From NCBI GenBank assembly GCA_037178855.1, contig JASJZC010000005.1, positions 5,332,001 through 5,396,000 of the forward strand: DNA of 64,000 nucleotides. Direction: 5' to 3'. The number at the start of each line of letters is the position of its first letter. The first letter of the stretch is position 1. Shown one piece after another: positions 45,686 through 56,964 of the stretch. The stretch comes from Oscheius sp. JU75 (Eukaryota > Nematoda > Chromadorea > Rhabditida > Rhabditidae). A model generated the notes under the pieces. The model had not been told where the DNA came from, searched no databases, and saw only the letters and a list, made by a program, of their open reading frames with translations. Both the position numbers and the translations under genes were made by a program.

Positions 45686-46791
45686 TCCACAAAGCTGTTA
45701 ATAGCACTAATAAATCAGTTTTTTTGGACTCGTCTGATCCGAGGACTTTCGCCCTTGTTTCCTATACTGATAAGGGTCTCTAGATAAATGGACGAGTTTC
45801 TACAGTCTTCAGTTCCCTTCCACCTTAAAAGGGCCATTCTTTATATGAAACAGCTTTTCGTCATTCAGAACCCATGATCTGCTCTGGGCGGAGCCATTCG
45901 ATATAAGCAGTGTATATAAGCTACGGACAGGCCGTACAGAGCCAATCTCTTCCTCCTTTTTGTTGCAAATTGGGCGCGAAACCGCGCGAGCGATGGCACC
46001 ACCTGGTCGCTCTCTCACTCCGTCCAATCCGCCTTTCTGCCAGCCGGCTGCGTTCCCAAAAGACCACCAACCGACTGATAAAAAGACGAGTGCGTCCCTT
46101 CCTTCCTTTTCCCCCCTTGTCTGATAGTGGTCTAGGAGAAATCTTTCTTTTTTGGTTCAAAGGACACTCTTTGCATTGTTTGCAGGGAGAGTAGAGAGCA
46201 AATAGACGAGACCAACGGCACTTTGATTTTGGGCTCACTACTCTCAATTACCATCTCCCTCTGTGCTATTCTCTCCGTGCCTGATCTTTTGTGTCTGGTT
46301 CGCGTACTAATTGGATAGCAGACAACTTCCTCTTTTCCTTCTCCCCTCTGGCTTTTGATCATCTCACACACTAGTCCGAAACTCTTCGCAAAAACTTTTC
46401 TTCGTCAGAAAGTTTTTTTTTCCCTTCACATGAGATTTATCATCTGAACCATATCGATGAGTAATCTGCCATAAACAAACTATCATGTAAACCATCTTTG
46501 GCCATCAGCTTGCTCACCTTAGCTCAAAAGCAGACGCCGTTTTCGGCGAACAACGATCAATTTTTGCATGCATGGGAGTCTATTCGCACCTAAACGAGTA
46601 GTCTTTGCTCGCAGATTCTGCTTAAATTGAACCTATCCTATCCCTCTCAAAAGAAAGGAGCTTCTGCGAGTCAAAAGAGTGCAGTCTCTTATCAACACAC
46701 CTTGTCTGCCCTGTGGCCCGATATCGGGATGGCGTGACTTTGTTCCTTATCTCTTCTGGAAAGCCTCATTTGCCATTATTGTTTCTCCAGG
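45686..46791. promoter_or_regulatory. Intergenic region upstream of the elongase
   Basis: About 1.1 kb. A TATA-like GTGTATATAAGC lies at 45911-45922. Downstream, an ATG at 45992 opens a 43-codon Pro-rich frame (MAPPGRSLTPSNPPF...) with no homology known to me. The rest is pyrimidine-rich. It could contain an upstream exon, but none is supported. Confidence 0.35.
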
Positions 46792-47781
46792 ATGGCTGAG
46801 ACGGCGGCCTCTTTCACCGATGTCTTCTTCGGATCATGGAGTCTGGACAAGACTGACAGTTTCATGACATACTTCGTTCCACTCTCCTACAAGGTCAGCC
46901 AAATTTTTCTTTTTTATTGGACTAAGTTTAGATAGCAGTCGCCTATATTTTGCTCATCTTCGGAGGTCAGAAGTTGATGAAGAATCGCAAGCCGTTCGAG
47001 CTAGACACTCTACTCGCCGTCTGGAACTTCGGGTTCTCTCTCTTCTCGGGTATCGCCGCCTATTATCTCATTCCCGAACTGATCTCCGTCTTCTGGAAGC
47101 ACGGGTTCCAAGGTTTGTCTCCTTCGTTTCTTTCCAAATCTCCAAAGCAGACAAATTCAATCGAACTTTTCAGCTTCGTACTGTGACAATCACACCTATT
47201 ATACAAATGCCGTCACCGGGTTCTGGGGTTGGATGTTCGTTATGTCCAAGGCTCCCGAACTCGGGGACACAGCTTTCCTGGTTCTGAGAAAGAGGCCCGT
47301 CATTTTCATGCACTGGTACCACCACGCTATGACCTTCGTCTACGCCGAGATCACCTACAGTGAGCACCAGGCTTGGGCTCGTTGGTCTCTTGTCCTCAAT
47401 CTGTCTGTCCATACTGTCGTAAGTAGAGGTCCTGTACCAAAATTAAATACCTCCTTCAGATGTACTTCTACTTCGGAGTTCGTGCTCTCAAGATTGAGAC
47501 TCCTCGTTGGGTGGCCAAGTTCATCACGACCTTCCAACTGACCCAGTTCGCCATCCAGCTCTTCATTTTCTGCCGCCTTCTTTTCGCCTTGACTACGGGG
47601 TCCATCCCTACTTGTGCTGTCAGCTGGAATCCGATGATCATCGGAGGATTGATGTATCTGTCATACCTCTACCTCTTCGTAAGTATTCTCTCTGTTTCAT
47701 TTACAGGGACTATTTCAGGCCGAGTTCTTCTACAACGCCTATATCAAGAAGAGATCGCCAACGAAGGCCAAGTCCAACTGA
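46792..47781 (+). CDS. Very-long-chain fatty acid elongase (ELO/ELOVL family)
   Basis: The ATG follows TTTCTCCAG by one base. Four or five exons join to a protein of about 270 residues with multiple hydrophobic helices. ELO landmarks in order: GQKLMKNRKPFELDTLLAVW (family KKLMxxRxPF), FWGWMFVMSKAPELGDTAFL, the catalytic histidine box HWYHHAMTFVYA, LNLSVHTVMYFYFGVRALKI, and the C-terminal membrane helices. It condenses malonyl-CoA with acyl-CoA in the ER membrane. The tail (NAYIKKRSPTKAKSN) is lysine-rich, like an ER-retrieval signal. The sequence resembles the ELOVL6/ELOVL3 side of the family (HWYHH rather than HVYHH). The stop is at 47779-47781 with AATAAA at 47822-47827. The TRMT10 gene converges from the right with only 90 bp between stop codons. 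Confidence 0.92.
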
Positions 47782-47871
47782 ACAACAAAACGGGATACTC
47801 AGACAAAGAGCTCTAAGCTATAATAAACAACTTTGAATTCGATAAAAAATCGTAACAACAATCTGTAAACC

Positions 47872-48954
47872 TTACTCGTCTTCTGTCTCTTCTACAACAG
47901 CTTTCTCCTCGTCGTCTGCCTTCTTGGTCATACCCTTTCGTTGCGGCATCACGGCGAAGAAAGCTTTCTCCCAGTCGCTACACTCGGAATACTGGACCAA
48001 AATCTCAAACACGTGATTTATAGTCAGCACCTGAAAATGTTCCCATGAAAGCAATTTGTAAAATAGAGGCTACCTTCCTAGTTTTCATCTGAACAAACTC
48101 ATCGATCGCGAGTCTCGCGTGTCCGTAGCCCTTCTTCTCGGCCAAATGAAAACAGAGCCCTTTTTGCGAGTTGTGATCCACGATTCCTCCAATCACGTAG
48201 ACTTTCGTCTCATCCAGCGACGTGAGAATGTTGTCGGAATCGGCCGTAAGATAGACAACTTCGGAAGGATCGAAGACCTCGTCCAATGGCTTCTCTTCTA
48301 GATGGATATCCTGGTTCTTGTTCGTCTCCACACTGTCAAAAATCTGAAGTACTGCCTAGTATAAGCATTAAATGAGCAAACCTCTCGACTCTTCCCATCA
48401 AACCCTACCACGTAGTATTGTAGAGGTTGAGCGGCTCTCCTATTAGCGGAATAACACCAATTTAACTGAAGAACTGATCTCTTGCAGTCCTTTTCGGTCA
48501 TCAAGTTGTCAAAGGACATGTCGACGGCCACCCGGATCTTAATTATCTAGTTTGAAAAGGAACAAACAATCAAATACCTTTGAAGTAGACTCTGCCATCG
48601 TTTTTGGTCTGATCCGTTTGAGCAAAGCGCCCTGTCCAGCCTCTTTTAGTGCTACTCGCTTCCGTTTCCTCATTTCCTTCTCTTCAACTCGCTTAAGTTT
48701 CCTCTTCTCTAAATAGTTTCCTTTCCTGAAATGTTTCAGATTCAAAAAAAGATAAACAACAAGCCTTTCAAGAGCCTTCAACTTCTTTAGCTGATTTTTG
48801 GAAAGAGGCTGTTCTAGGCTAGTTTCTTCCCCAGCGTCTACAAATAGTCGATTCGTGAAAACAATAACAAAAACTAACTTTTATCTACCAGTACTTCCTT
48901 TTCTCCCTCCGCTACGATACAGGTGCCGGGGACAAACTCCTTGTCATGAGACAT
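47872..48954 (-). CDS. TRMT10: tRNA (guanine-9-N1)-methyltransferase, TRMT10 family
   Basis: The ATG at 48954 follows ATAAATCAG directly. The N-terminal part is strongly basic and helical ([20 protein letters not shown]), as in TRMT10A. The SPOUT domain then reads [80 protein letters not shown] and [40 protein letters not shown]. These match the family's YLT.DS, GGLVD.N..KG and LPI/L-I-D-E-F motifs. The enzyme methylates N1 of guanosine (or adenosine) 9 in tRNAs. The C-terminal tail is acidic ([12 protein letters not shown]). No mitochondrial presequence is seen, favouring TRMT10A over the mitochondrial RNase P subunit TRMT10C. It lies 258 bp downstream of Miro on the same strand. Confidence 0.92.
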
Positions 48955-49212
48955 CTGATTTATATAATAACTGACTGTATTAAGTACTACAATAAACACT
49001 GGCTCAGAACATGCAGAAAATAAAATAAGAACAAGTTAACATCAAGATTCATTAGCTACTGGTCTAAAAACTGGTAAGAAATTAACAGCTTAAAGTGATA
49101 TTACCCGTTCAAGACATAAAAGATACACACGCGGATACAATCATGGGGAGAAGGGAGCCAAAAGTTCATTGAATGAGCACCGTTTTGGAAGAAAAGACAG
49201 AGTGGCAAACTG

Positions 49213-51453
49213 CTAAAGATTGCGGAAAACGAGGAACCCCGCTAGAGCAGCCAGAGCAGCTCCGAAGGTGATTTTCGACAGAAGATTCGAGTCGTGGAGG
49301 TAAAAGACTCTCCGTAGATGCGGATAAACGGCCATCATTGCCAGCTGTTCGAAAATCGGTCCTCCCGCCATTCCAATCTGCTCATACATTTTGTAGATGC
49401 TGGAAATAAAAGACAAACCTGGTTGTTCGCGAAGCGTAGGGGTCTTGGCAGCTCGTGTTGACGACAAAATTCATCCGGACTCACCTGCCACCGCTGATCG
49501 ACCTCGTCTCGTTCCACTTTTGTGGCAACCATCACACACGGGGTCCGTGTTCTATTACTTAGTTTAGAAGGACTTGGAAGAACAAAACCTGTAGAAGTAT
49601 TTCTGGTAGATAGTCGCGCAAAAAGAGAAGGAATCGGGATTGGAAACATCGTAGAGAAAGGCCACGACGTCGGCGGAGGTTTCGGCCGACGAAAGAGCGT
49701 CTTGTGGGGAGAGAACATCCACCTGGAATGTGTTAATCGACAGTTAATAAGAAGCTAACCTCTCGGAGAAGGAGATATTTGAACTCTTCCTTGACTTTGA
49801 CCTTGTTTATGACGTAGGGAGAGAGCACTCTTCGTCCAATGGCAGCTACATCGGCTAGTCCTCTTCCAACGAGCGATTGCATGAAAACCGTCTTCCCCGT
49901 ATCCTTGGCTCCAACGACGAGGCATTGAAAGACTTTTCTGTCCGTTCCGCGCTCCATCAGATCAATCTTCCGCTCGCGAGTGACTCGAATAGCATCACGA
50001 AGTGTTCCAATCTGTCCAGGTGTACTTCTACCGACGGCGAACCCCAAATAGGCCAGCTGTTCGGTGGTCTGCGAGTGATTCAATAGCGTCGTCATGTTCC
50101 AGTAAGCCATATAGCCCGTGTAGGTGATGTAACCTCGTGAGCTGGTCTCAACAGCGGCCAGCACCTAAATGATATATTTTGCAAAGGTCAAATAAAAGAA
50201 CTACCTCTTTTCCTAAAGAATTGTTCGGTTTCGGGCAAATACTGAACAGATTGGCCAGCTCTGCCGGGCAAAGACAGCCGTCCTTATCCTCGTCATACTT
50301 TTCGAAAAGAGCCGACACGAATTGGATTCCTTCGGGAGAGAGTTCGGTGGAGCATCCGGCTGGGATCTAAACAATTTTTTTGATACGTGAAACAATAAAA
50401 AGCTACATTAATTCTGGGATAGATGTAATCTTCGCTGAGCTTCAAGCTGAGATCATATCCGAACTTGCGTAGAACGGCCCATGTTGTCTCGTGACGACCG
50501 CGTTCGATGAACAGAAGATGCAGATAGAGGAAACCGTCGAGAGCAAGGAGATCGTCTATGACACCGTCCGGACAGCCGTCGGAAACAGCTCTTTTGACGT
50601 CTTCGATGGCCGTTGTGGTCAACGGGATTCCAAAGCAGAGACGTTGGAAATCATTGAGCTCCGTATCGTTCAAACAGCCGTCATTGTCTCTGTCACAGAT
50701 CGAAAATGGTGTTTTTTGAAAGAGTGGGTAGAAAATACTACCTTGAAGACTCGTATCAACGATTTCCTAGCCTTCTCAGTCAGTCGTTTCTGATCCGCGT
50801 CATAGAGTGGCCGAGTCGGATAAACTACGGCCTGAAACACTCAGTATGCTTCACTAAAAAGAAGAATCAAACCTTCTGAGCGTAGAAGAAGATCTCGCTG
50901 ACATTTTTCATAGTTTTCGCCGAACATTCAACGCAAGTCTCGACTTCAGGCCAATTTTCCATGATAGGAAGAATCTTCTCGGTATGATTGACAGGGCCAT
51001 CCGACTTGTTTCCGACCAGGATCACCGGCACGTCATGCTCCACGCCGTAGATCTCTCGCAGAAACGGTAGCCACCTGTAGTATTCCGTTATTCAATCCTA
51101 AATAAAAACGAACCGTTCAGTGACGCTATTAATGGTAATGTCGTCTGTTGCTGTATAAACTATACAAACAACATTGGCGTGTTTCAACTCAGCTCGCAGC
51201 AGACTCTCCTCTCCGCCATCCAATGACCCATCTACGATGCTCGTGGTCACGTTTTCGGGAGTCACGTCTCCAGGGATGAGAATTCTAAACAGGGAGTTGA
51301 AGAATGAAAAGAGACAGAAACTAACTTTTCCCACTTTTTCGGGACGCGGTCAGCAAATTCGTCCTGTACGAGACTCACCAGAAGGGAAGTCTTCCCGACG
51401 CCGGATTCTCCAACTAAAACAATCCGAACGTCGCAGAGGTTGTCCTCCTGCAT
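49213..51453 (-). CDS. miro-1: Mitochondrial Rho GTPase Miro
   Basis: Start [20 protein letters not shown] with P-loop [10 protein letters not shown]. The first GTPase domain continues with [11 protein letters not shown] and [10 protein letters not shown]. First EF-hand [17 protein letters not shown]; second EF-hand [20 protein letters not shown], both with the canonical Asp ligands. The second GTPase domain has [37 protein letters not shown] and [12 protein letters not shown] (degenerate N/TKxD). The protein ends with a C-terminal outer-membrane anchor, [19 protein letters not shown], before the stop at 49213. Miro links mitochondria to kinesin and dynein through TRAK/Milton and releases on Ca2+ binding. 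GGGTTCAG lies one base before the ATG. RNase Z ends only 127 bp upstream on the same strand, matching operon spacing. No key residue is lost. Very secure. Confidence 0.95.
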
Positions 51454-51580
51454 TCTGAACCCGAAACAACTTCAATAAGTTGACAAATAAAATACTAGGT
51501 AAGGTAGTATATCGATAATCAAATCGTCAATTATAGTCAACCCAATAAAAACAATGAAATTAACAATGAAATATAACAGA

Positions 51581-54500
51581 CTAAAAATCACGTATCTTAT
51601 CACCCAATTTCTTCTTTTTCACCGGCATGTTTTCCTCACAGAGACGTGATTTGAGATCGCGTTGTTCCTTCCTCAGTTCTATCTCGAACAGCTCTTCCTT
51701 GTAGACCTCGCGATAGACGGGAATAAGTTTGGGCAGGAGAGGCAGACGGTCATAGCGAACTGACATGTTGTCCATTGCAACACCCACGTTACCCAGCTCG
51801 TCGAGATAATGCGGCAGGGCGGGGACCTGGAAATATACAAATATAGAGAAAACATTGAAGAAAATACCCACTTTCGGGTATCGAGCACTGAAATGTGTGA
51901 GTATGATGTTCTTTGCTCCCATTCTCCTGCCAATATCGACAGCCTGGCCCATAGTTGAGTGTCTCTTTCGATAGGCGTCAGCCTGCAACCTTTAAACTCA
52001 GTTAGGTTACAAAACAAAAAGACCTCATGACCATCTTCAAATGTGGCCTCATGAATCAGAACATCGGCTCCATTTCCCTCTTCGACAAGCAAATCACAGG
52101 GCTTCGTGTCTCCGGAAAAAACGTATCGTTTTCCGTTTGCTCGGATTACAAAGCCGTTTGCCATGCGGGTGTGATGCACCTGCAAACGTGTCTTTTCACA
52201 CGTGGACAATACGAAGATACTTGAACAGCTTTCAGCTCCTGAATGTTCCATTCTTCGCTATTGAAAAGCGGCGGCATCAGATCGAGAACGTTGCGACTGG
52301 CCGCATGGATCGGTGACGGAAGACGACGTTTCTTGTTCGGCGGACCAGGACTGAAAGACGAGGTGTAAATAAACTTCGATTACGCGAGAGAGATACCTGG
52401 CGGGAGGAGTAACTGGATGACGAGAAATATCCACAATGCTCACGAGAGATTCGACATCCTCAAAATTCAAAGAGAACGTCTTCAGCGGCTTCAAGACATT
52501 ACGATTGGTAATCAGCACAAGGGGAACGTATTTCTTTTCTAGATTTTTTAATAATTAAAAAGTAGTGAGAAAATATTACCCAATCGATCGAAAGCTGCCT
52601 TCCTTCTCTGGATGATGGTGTGCAGCCCATTCATATGATCCTGATGAGCATGGGTAATCAAAACAGCGCGCATCTTCAAGAGTATCTGTAAACAAAAAAG
52701 TCAGCTGTGTAGGACATGTTGATAAACGGGACTTTTCAAGAAACAAGGCGATGAGTTACCTGTTCGAGTCCCTCATTTCCGAGAAGCATCTTCATCTGAC
52801 CGTAAGAGCCTTCTCCGACATCGACCATCAGAGCTGACTTTGAAGAAGCCTCGAGCAGATATCCAGTCACATTCCTGTATTTCGATGGAACGGCTGAAGA
52901 TGTCCCGAGGAACGAAACTCGCGGATATTCACAGGAATCTGTCAGTTTGTCTGCTTCTAAAGATTATTGTAAAGTGGAAAGTAGCAATAGATACCCTGGT
53001 GAAAATTGGAGATGGCCTGTTTAGCGTTATTGTCATTATCCGAGATGTTGAGTCTGAGATCGAGAAGGATAGGCTCGGCCTCACCTGAAACAATCGTCTT
53101 ATTTGGAAACCATAGACTTTGCACCCGCTGGTCTCATCCAAAACCGCTGAAGAGGAGCTGCCCAAGTGAAAGCCCCTTTCTTCTTCTCGAGTTCACTTCC
53201 TTGAGTGATAAGACCTTTCCAGTCCAGAGGATGCAATTTAGGGAAAATATCTGGCGAAATGCTATTCAGGAGATGCTGATTCCTGTGACGAGGATGCAAC
53301 ATTTAACAAAAAGAGCGAAAAGAACCTGTAAATACTTTCTATTCCTGGGATGTAGGGGGTTGCCTCGTTCACGACAATCTGCTGACACTTGACTCCCAAA
53401 ACGGCAAAAACTTCGGAATAAGACGGCAGTTGAACGATTCTCTGGGAGGAGAAGTGCACTACAAAGTCGATACTTTGTTGTGAGACGAGACCCTAGAATT
53501 TGGTTATTATTTATCGAACAATAATCAACTTACACGGAAAAGAGTGTTCTCCGACAAAGCCGTAAGATGTGCTTCCGAGGCACAGTCGACGAAGAGAGCT
53601 CGTTTGCGGTCTGTCTAAACATTATTTGTGTTAAACAATGATAAAAAGGAGCTCACCAGACCCAGAGCTTCATCGGCAAATACCTCTTCCGGTTTAATTT
53701 GTCTGCCATCCTTCAAAGTGACCGTCTCTCCGTTCTTCAACTGGCCAATCATCGGTCCTTTCGGCACTCCCAGGTTCATAATCTTCCTGATATCGATACG
53801 TCGCGCCGGCTCCTTCATTTCCACCAAATAGGCAATATCCACGGAGCCCTTTATGAACAGAATTTTGTTGAAAAGTAGAGAAATAACTTGCATTACTGGG
53901 GCCAGCCGACAGTGGGACGCTGAGAGGGATGTAGGTTACCCTGAGAGCCGCATCCTCATAATATCCGACAGAAAATGGATATTCTTCTACCTAAAAAAAA
54001 GTTACAACTGCTTGTGACCGATTAAATTTTCACTATGGTAAGTGAAATGTTTACCTGTGAAGGATACTTGTCTGACCCGTAGTCGGAATCTTGGAACGGT
54101 CGAATACACTCGAGGAAATGCTTGATGTTGACGGCCCCGTGCAATCTCGTGGTCATAGCATTGCTCTCCTTCGATAGGAGAACTGACGAAATACCGGCTA
54201 CATTGTCCCAAACGGCTGAATGAAATCTTTTCAAGCACTAAAAAAATACCAACCCCTGGTTACAAAGATGTCAGTGATGTTGACAGCCTTCATTCTTAAT
54301 TGTGGCAAAAATCGAGAGGCACCCTCGGGACAATTGAACATGTAATTTTTTAGAGGAGTTCGGATGACCACACAGGGCAGCAGATGACCCGATCCGTTAG
54401 CCAAAACCTCGATGGAGACCTGCGAGGGAATGTTTGCAATCGAGTTGGCCGATGCATCTTGCATTTTTCGCTCCACGTTTTGCATTGCAGTTTTCAGATT

Positions 54501-54850
54501 GGAACTTGAATAGTTCAATCCACGACTTCTAAAAAAAGATTGCTTGAAATTATGAAAAAAAAGTACTTGAAATTGCTGTGACCTTGGTTCCTAAGAATTT
54601 TTCTGTTCTCTTCAACTTTTCTCTTCAGTTCAGCGATCAAATCCGTCTCCGAATAGTCTTTCAATACAGCTGCGGAAGATGAGATCGCTCTGAACCTGAA
54701 AAACAGACATTTCTTCCCGAAAGCTAGTCTTTTATATCCCACAACTTTTGCTTTTTTAGCTACAAGTGTATCTGATGCCCGTTGGGGACCGTGACAGGTA
54801 GATGATGTTCTAGTCGGGCTACCGCGTAACGGCCTCAGACACAGACACAC
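51581..54850 (-). CDS. hoe-1: Long-form ribonuclease Z (ELAC2), tRNA 3' endonuclease
   Basis: The start at 54850 opens MCLCLRPLRGSPTRTSSTCH, basic and acid-free, plausible for mitochondrial targeting; C. elegans HOE-1 is known to go to both mitochondria and nucleus. The N-terminal, catalytically dead half includes NIPSQVSIEVLANGSGHLLP and FNCPEGASRFLPQLRMKAVN, DIFVTRG. The C-terminal half carries LMVDVGEGSYGQMKMLLGNE, the zinc motif VLITHAHQDHMNGL (HxHxDH), KRYVFSGDTKPCDLL, DVLIHEATFED, KRHSTMGQAVDIGRRMGAKN and IILTHFSARYPKV. The last exon is Lys/Glu-rich (KEQRDLKSRLCEENMPVKKK) to the stop at 51581. It cuts the 3' trailer from tRNA precursors. TIMM17 lies 554 bp upstream on the same strand; in C. 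elegans I recall hoe-1 (E04A4.4) beside a TIMM17 gene (E04A4.5). Confidence 0.94.
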
Positions 54851-55404
54851 ACACTTTTAGGCATTTAGAACTAGATTGAGCAATCAATTTTTAAAAGAAA
54901 AAATGACGAAATGCGGAAGTTTGAAGGACTAGACTCTTTTGGAGGTAGAGTTCACACGTCAGCATCACGCCAAAGACGCTTTATAGAGAAACAGAATTTT
55001 GCAATCCATTGCAATATTGTTCAACCTGACGCAAGAACTCAAATTTAGTAGTTTCCTAATAGGTACAAATTTCTATGACGAAAAGCACTGCTGGTTTAAA
55101 CGAAAAGATGCTACTTGCCATGAGAATCTCAGCGAACGAGAAGCAGTCGTTGAGATGACATTCATTCAGATAACACCGTCTGTCTACCGTATCTCTTCAG
55201 TAAACTTCTAAAAACGGACACAAGTAAATTAGGAGAGAACCACAAGAATTGATCGAGGAAAAACAATTCATGATATATTTGAGTAGCACTAGGAGAAAAA
55301 GAGTATCAACGGATAACAACGGACTACCTAATAAAGATCTAGTCGATGGGACTGCATGGTAAGACACTCAAAATCAACAGAAATCTATAACGTGATGAAA
55401 TGAC
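54851..55404. other. Gap between TIMM17 and RNase Z
   Basis: About 550 bp, mostly AT-rich, starting with a short ACACACAC run just upstream of the RNase Z start. A 70-codon plus-strand frame at 54999-55211 lacks any recognisable feature. Larger than usual for a nematode operon gap, so RNase Z may have its own promoter here. Confidence 0.4.
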
Positions 55405-56156
55405 TTAGGAGAGATTGGGTAGTGCACTGGGAAGACCGAAAGGCGTCGTCGAATCGATTCCGGGTTGAACATTGGCAGGAGGTAGATTGCGCGGATCGTC
55501 CAAGACTTCTGGCTGGAGAGAGAAGTTTTACTGGGAAATAGAAGAGGAACTTACAGGAGGAGCAGTCGGATCGACCATTGATCCCATCCATTTCGTTGTC
55601 AAGACTCCGACTCCTTCGATCATTGCGAGGATGACACTTCCGAGAATAGCAGACCCGGCCATAACTTTCGGACCGGAACGAATAGCCAAAAGAGCTCCGG
55701 TCAAACCTCCAGAGGCAATCGAATTCAGCGGGTCTTCCTAAAGACAAGATGGTAGTGAAAGACACTAAGCGAAATAGAACCTTCTTTCGGATAGCCACTA
55801 AACAGCAATCAATTGTACTGAACATTCCTCCCCAGGCGGCAAACTGGGCTCCAGTCAATGTACTTCTCATTCGAACCTCTCTCAACATCGAGACCTGTAA
55901 ACCTTTGTTTGGCACATTGTGAAAGTTTGCTGGCAAAAGAAAGCTAGACCCACCACTTTCTGTCCTTTTGCCGCACTTCTATAGCCACCAAATGAATGAA
56001 AAATTGATCCTCCTACAAGTCCCATGGCAAAAGCAGATCCAATATCATCTCCGATACGATAAGGGCTGAAAAGAGGTAGGCTTATGAGTGGAACTGCGGA
56101 AATCAACTGCAATGGACTCAAAATACTCACCAAGGCTCCCTAGTATATTCCTCCAT
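55405..56156 (-). CDS. TIMM17: Mitochondrial inner-membrane translocase subunit TIM17
   Basis: The first exon gives MEEYTREP at 56156. Splicing in phase yields [20 protein letters not shown], matching the TIM17 start [21 protein letters not shown]. It continues [60 protein letters not shown] and [20 protein letters not shown], with the GxxxG-type helices and the KEDPWNSI-like loop intact. The C-terminus is Pro-rich ([20 protein letters not shown]) and ends at 55405. It is a channel-forming core subunit of the TIM23 complex that imports presequence proteins into the matrix. Divergent to the NT5C3 gene. Very secure. Confidence 0.94.
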
Positions 56157-56964
56157 AGTGACTGCTAATAAAAATAGAAAGAAATCGGACTTCTACGTAC
56201 CACAAGTCTGTAAACACATTATGAGACGTGAGAAATCAAAAAATCAGTAAACAAGTAAAAGTGAGTGATCTAATTGAGGCAGTAGTGTGTACCTATCTTT
56301 TAATGAGGTGTTTATGACTTGTTTTTATCGACAACACGAAAGTTTCAAGCTGTTGAACAATATAAGCGAATAGGGGGAATAAAAATGAGCAAGAAGATAT
56401 GAATTTCATCAGAACGCAAAATGCGCCAGCGATGGCACGACGTCTGCGCCTCTGATCAAAGAAGGCGCGTTCTTGGTGCATTTTGAATTTGATCAGTCAT
56501 TTTTCCGTTTCGCGACTTGATCCCTCCTCGAGTTGAGTATAGGGTATAATCCAGTCAAGTGAATGTCTATGGAAAGTGAAAAAGATGCGGAAGCCGTACT
56601 GGCGCTTCAATCAATCTTTTCTGTTTGAATCCCGGGACAGACTTCTGGATTTCCTCTAAAACTGACTCTCTTACGGATGTAATGTATTCGAACAGCTATT
56701 TATTCATCAATAGTACAGTGACAGCTAGAGCTTATCTTCTCAGTATCCCGATGTCTCCTGCAAGAGTAAACAGTCAGCCAGACAGATGACCTATCTGGAA
56801 AACCGCGGGAAACTGTTGGTTGTAAGCACGGATTTCGTAAGCGACCGACAGAACTCCGCCCCTTTGATCGGTCACGGTACCTTCTTCCTCACGTATCTTC
56901 CCCAGCTGTCGCAACCACTGATATCTCTTCGGTTTCCAGACTGGGTACTACTGGTGACTTCCAA
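56157..56964. promoter_or_regulatory. Divergent region, TIMM17 / NT5C3
   Basis: About 800 bp between divergent genes. A short frame at 56564-56626 (MSMESEKDAEAVLALQSIFS) ends in a stop without a donor site and may be an upstream ORF or a first exon I cannot link. TCTTCGGTTTCCAG at 56925-56938 is an acceptor just before the NT5C3 start. Confidence 0.35.

Noticed and set aside
45992-46123. 43-codon Pro-rich frame upstream of the elongase
   Set aside because: Too short, no homology, no donor leading to a gene; kept only as a note in the intergenic entry.
54838-54851. Short ACACAC microsatellite at the RNase Z start
   Set aside because: Only a few units long and partly coding; not worth a repeat call.
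55385-55936. 183-codon minus-strand frame at TIMM17
   Set aside because: Only its first part is TIM17; after the exon end it leaves the true frame by reading through an intron. The spliced model ends at 55405.
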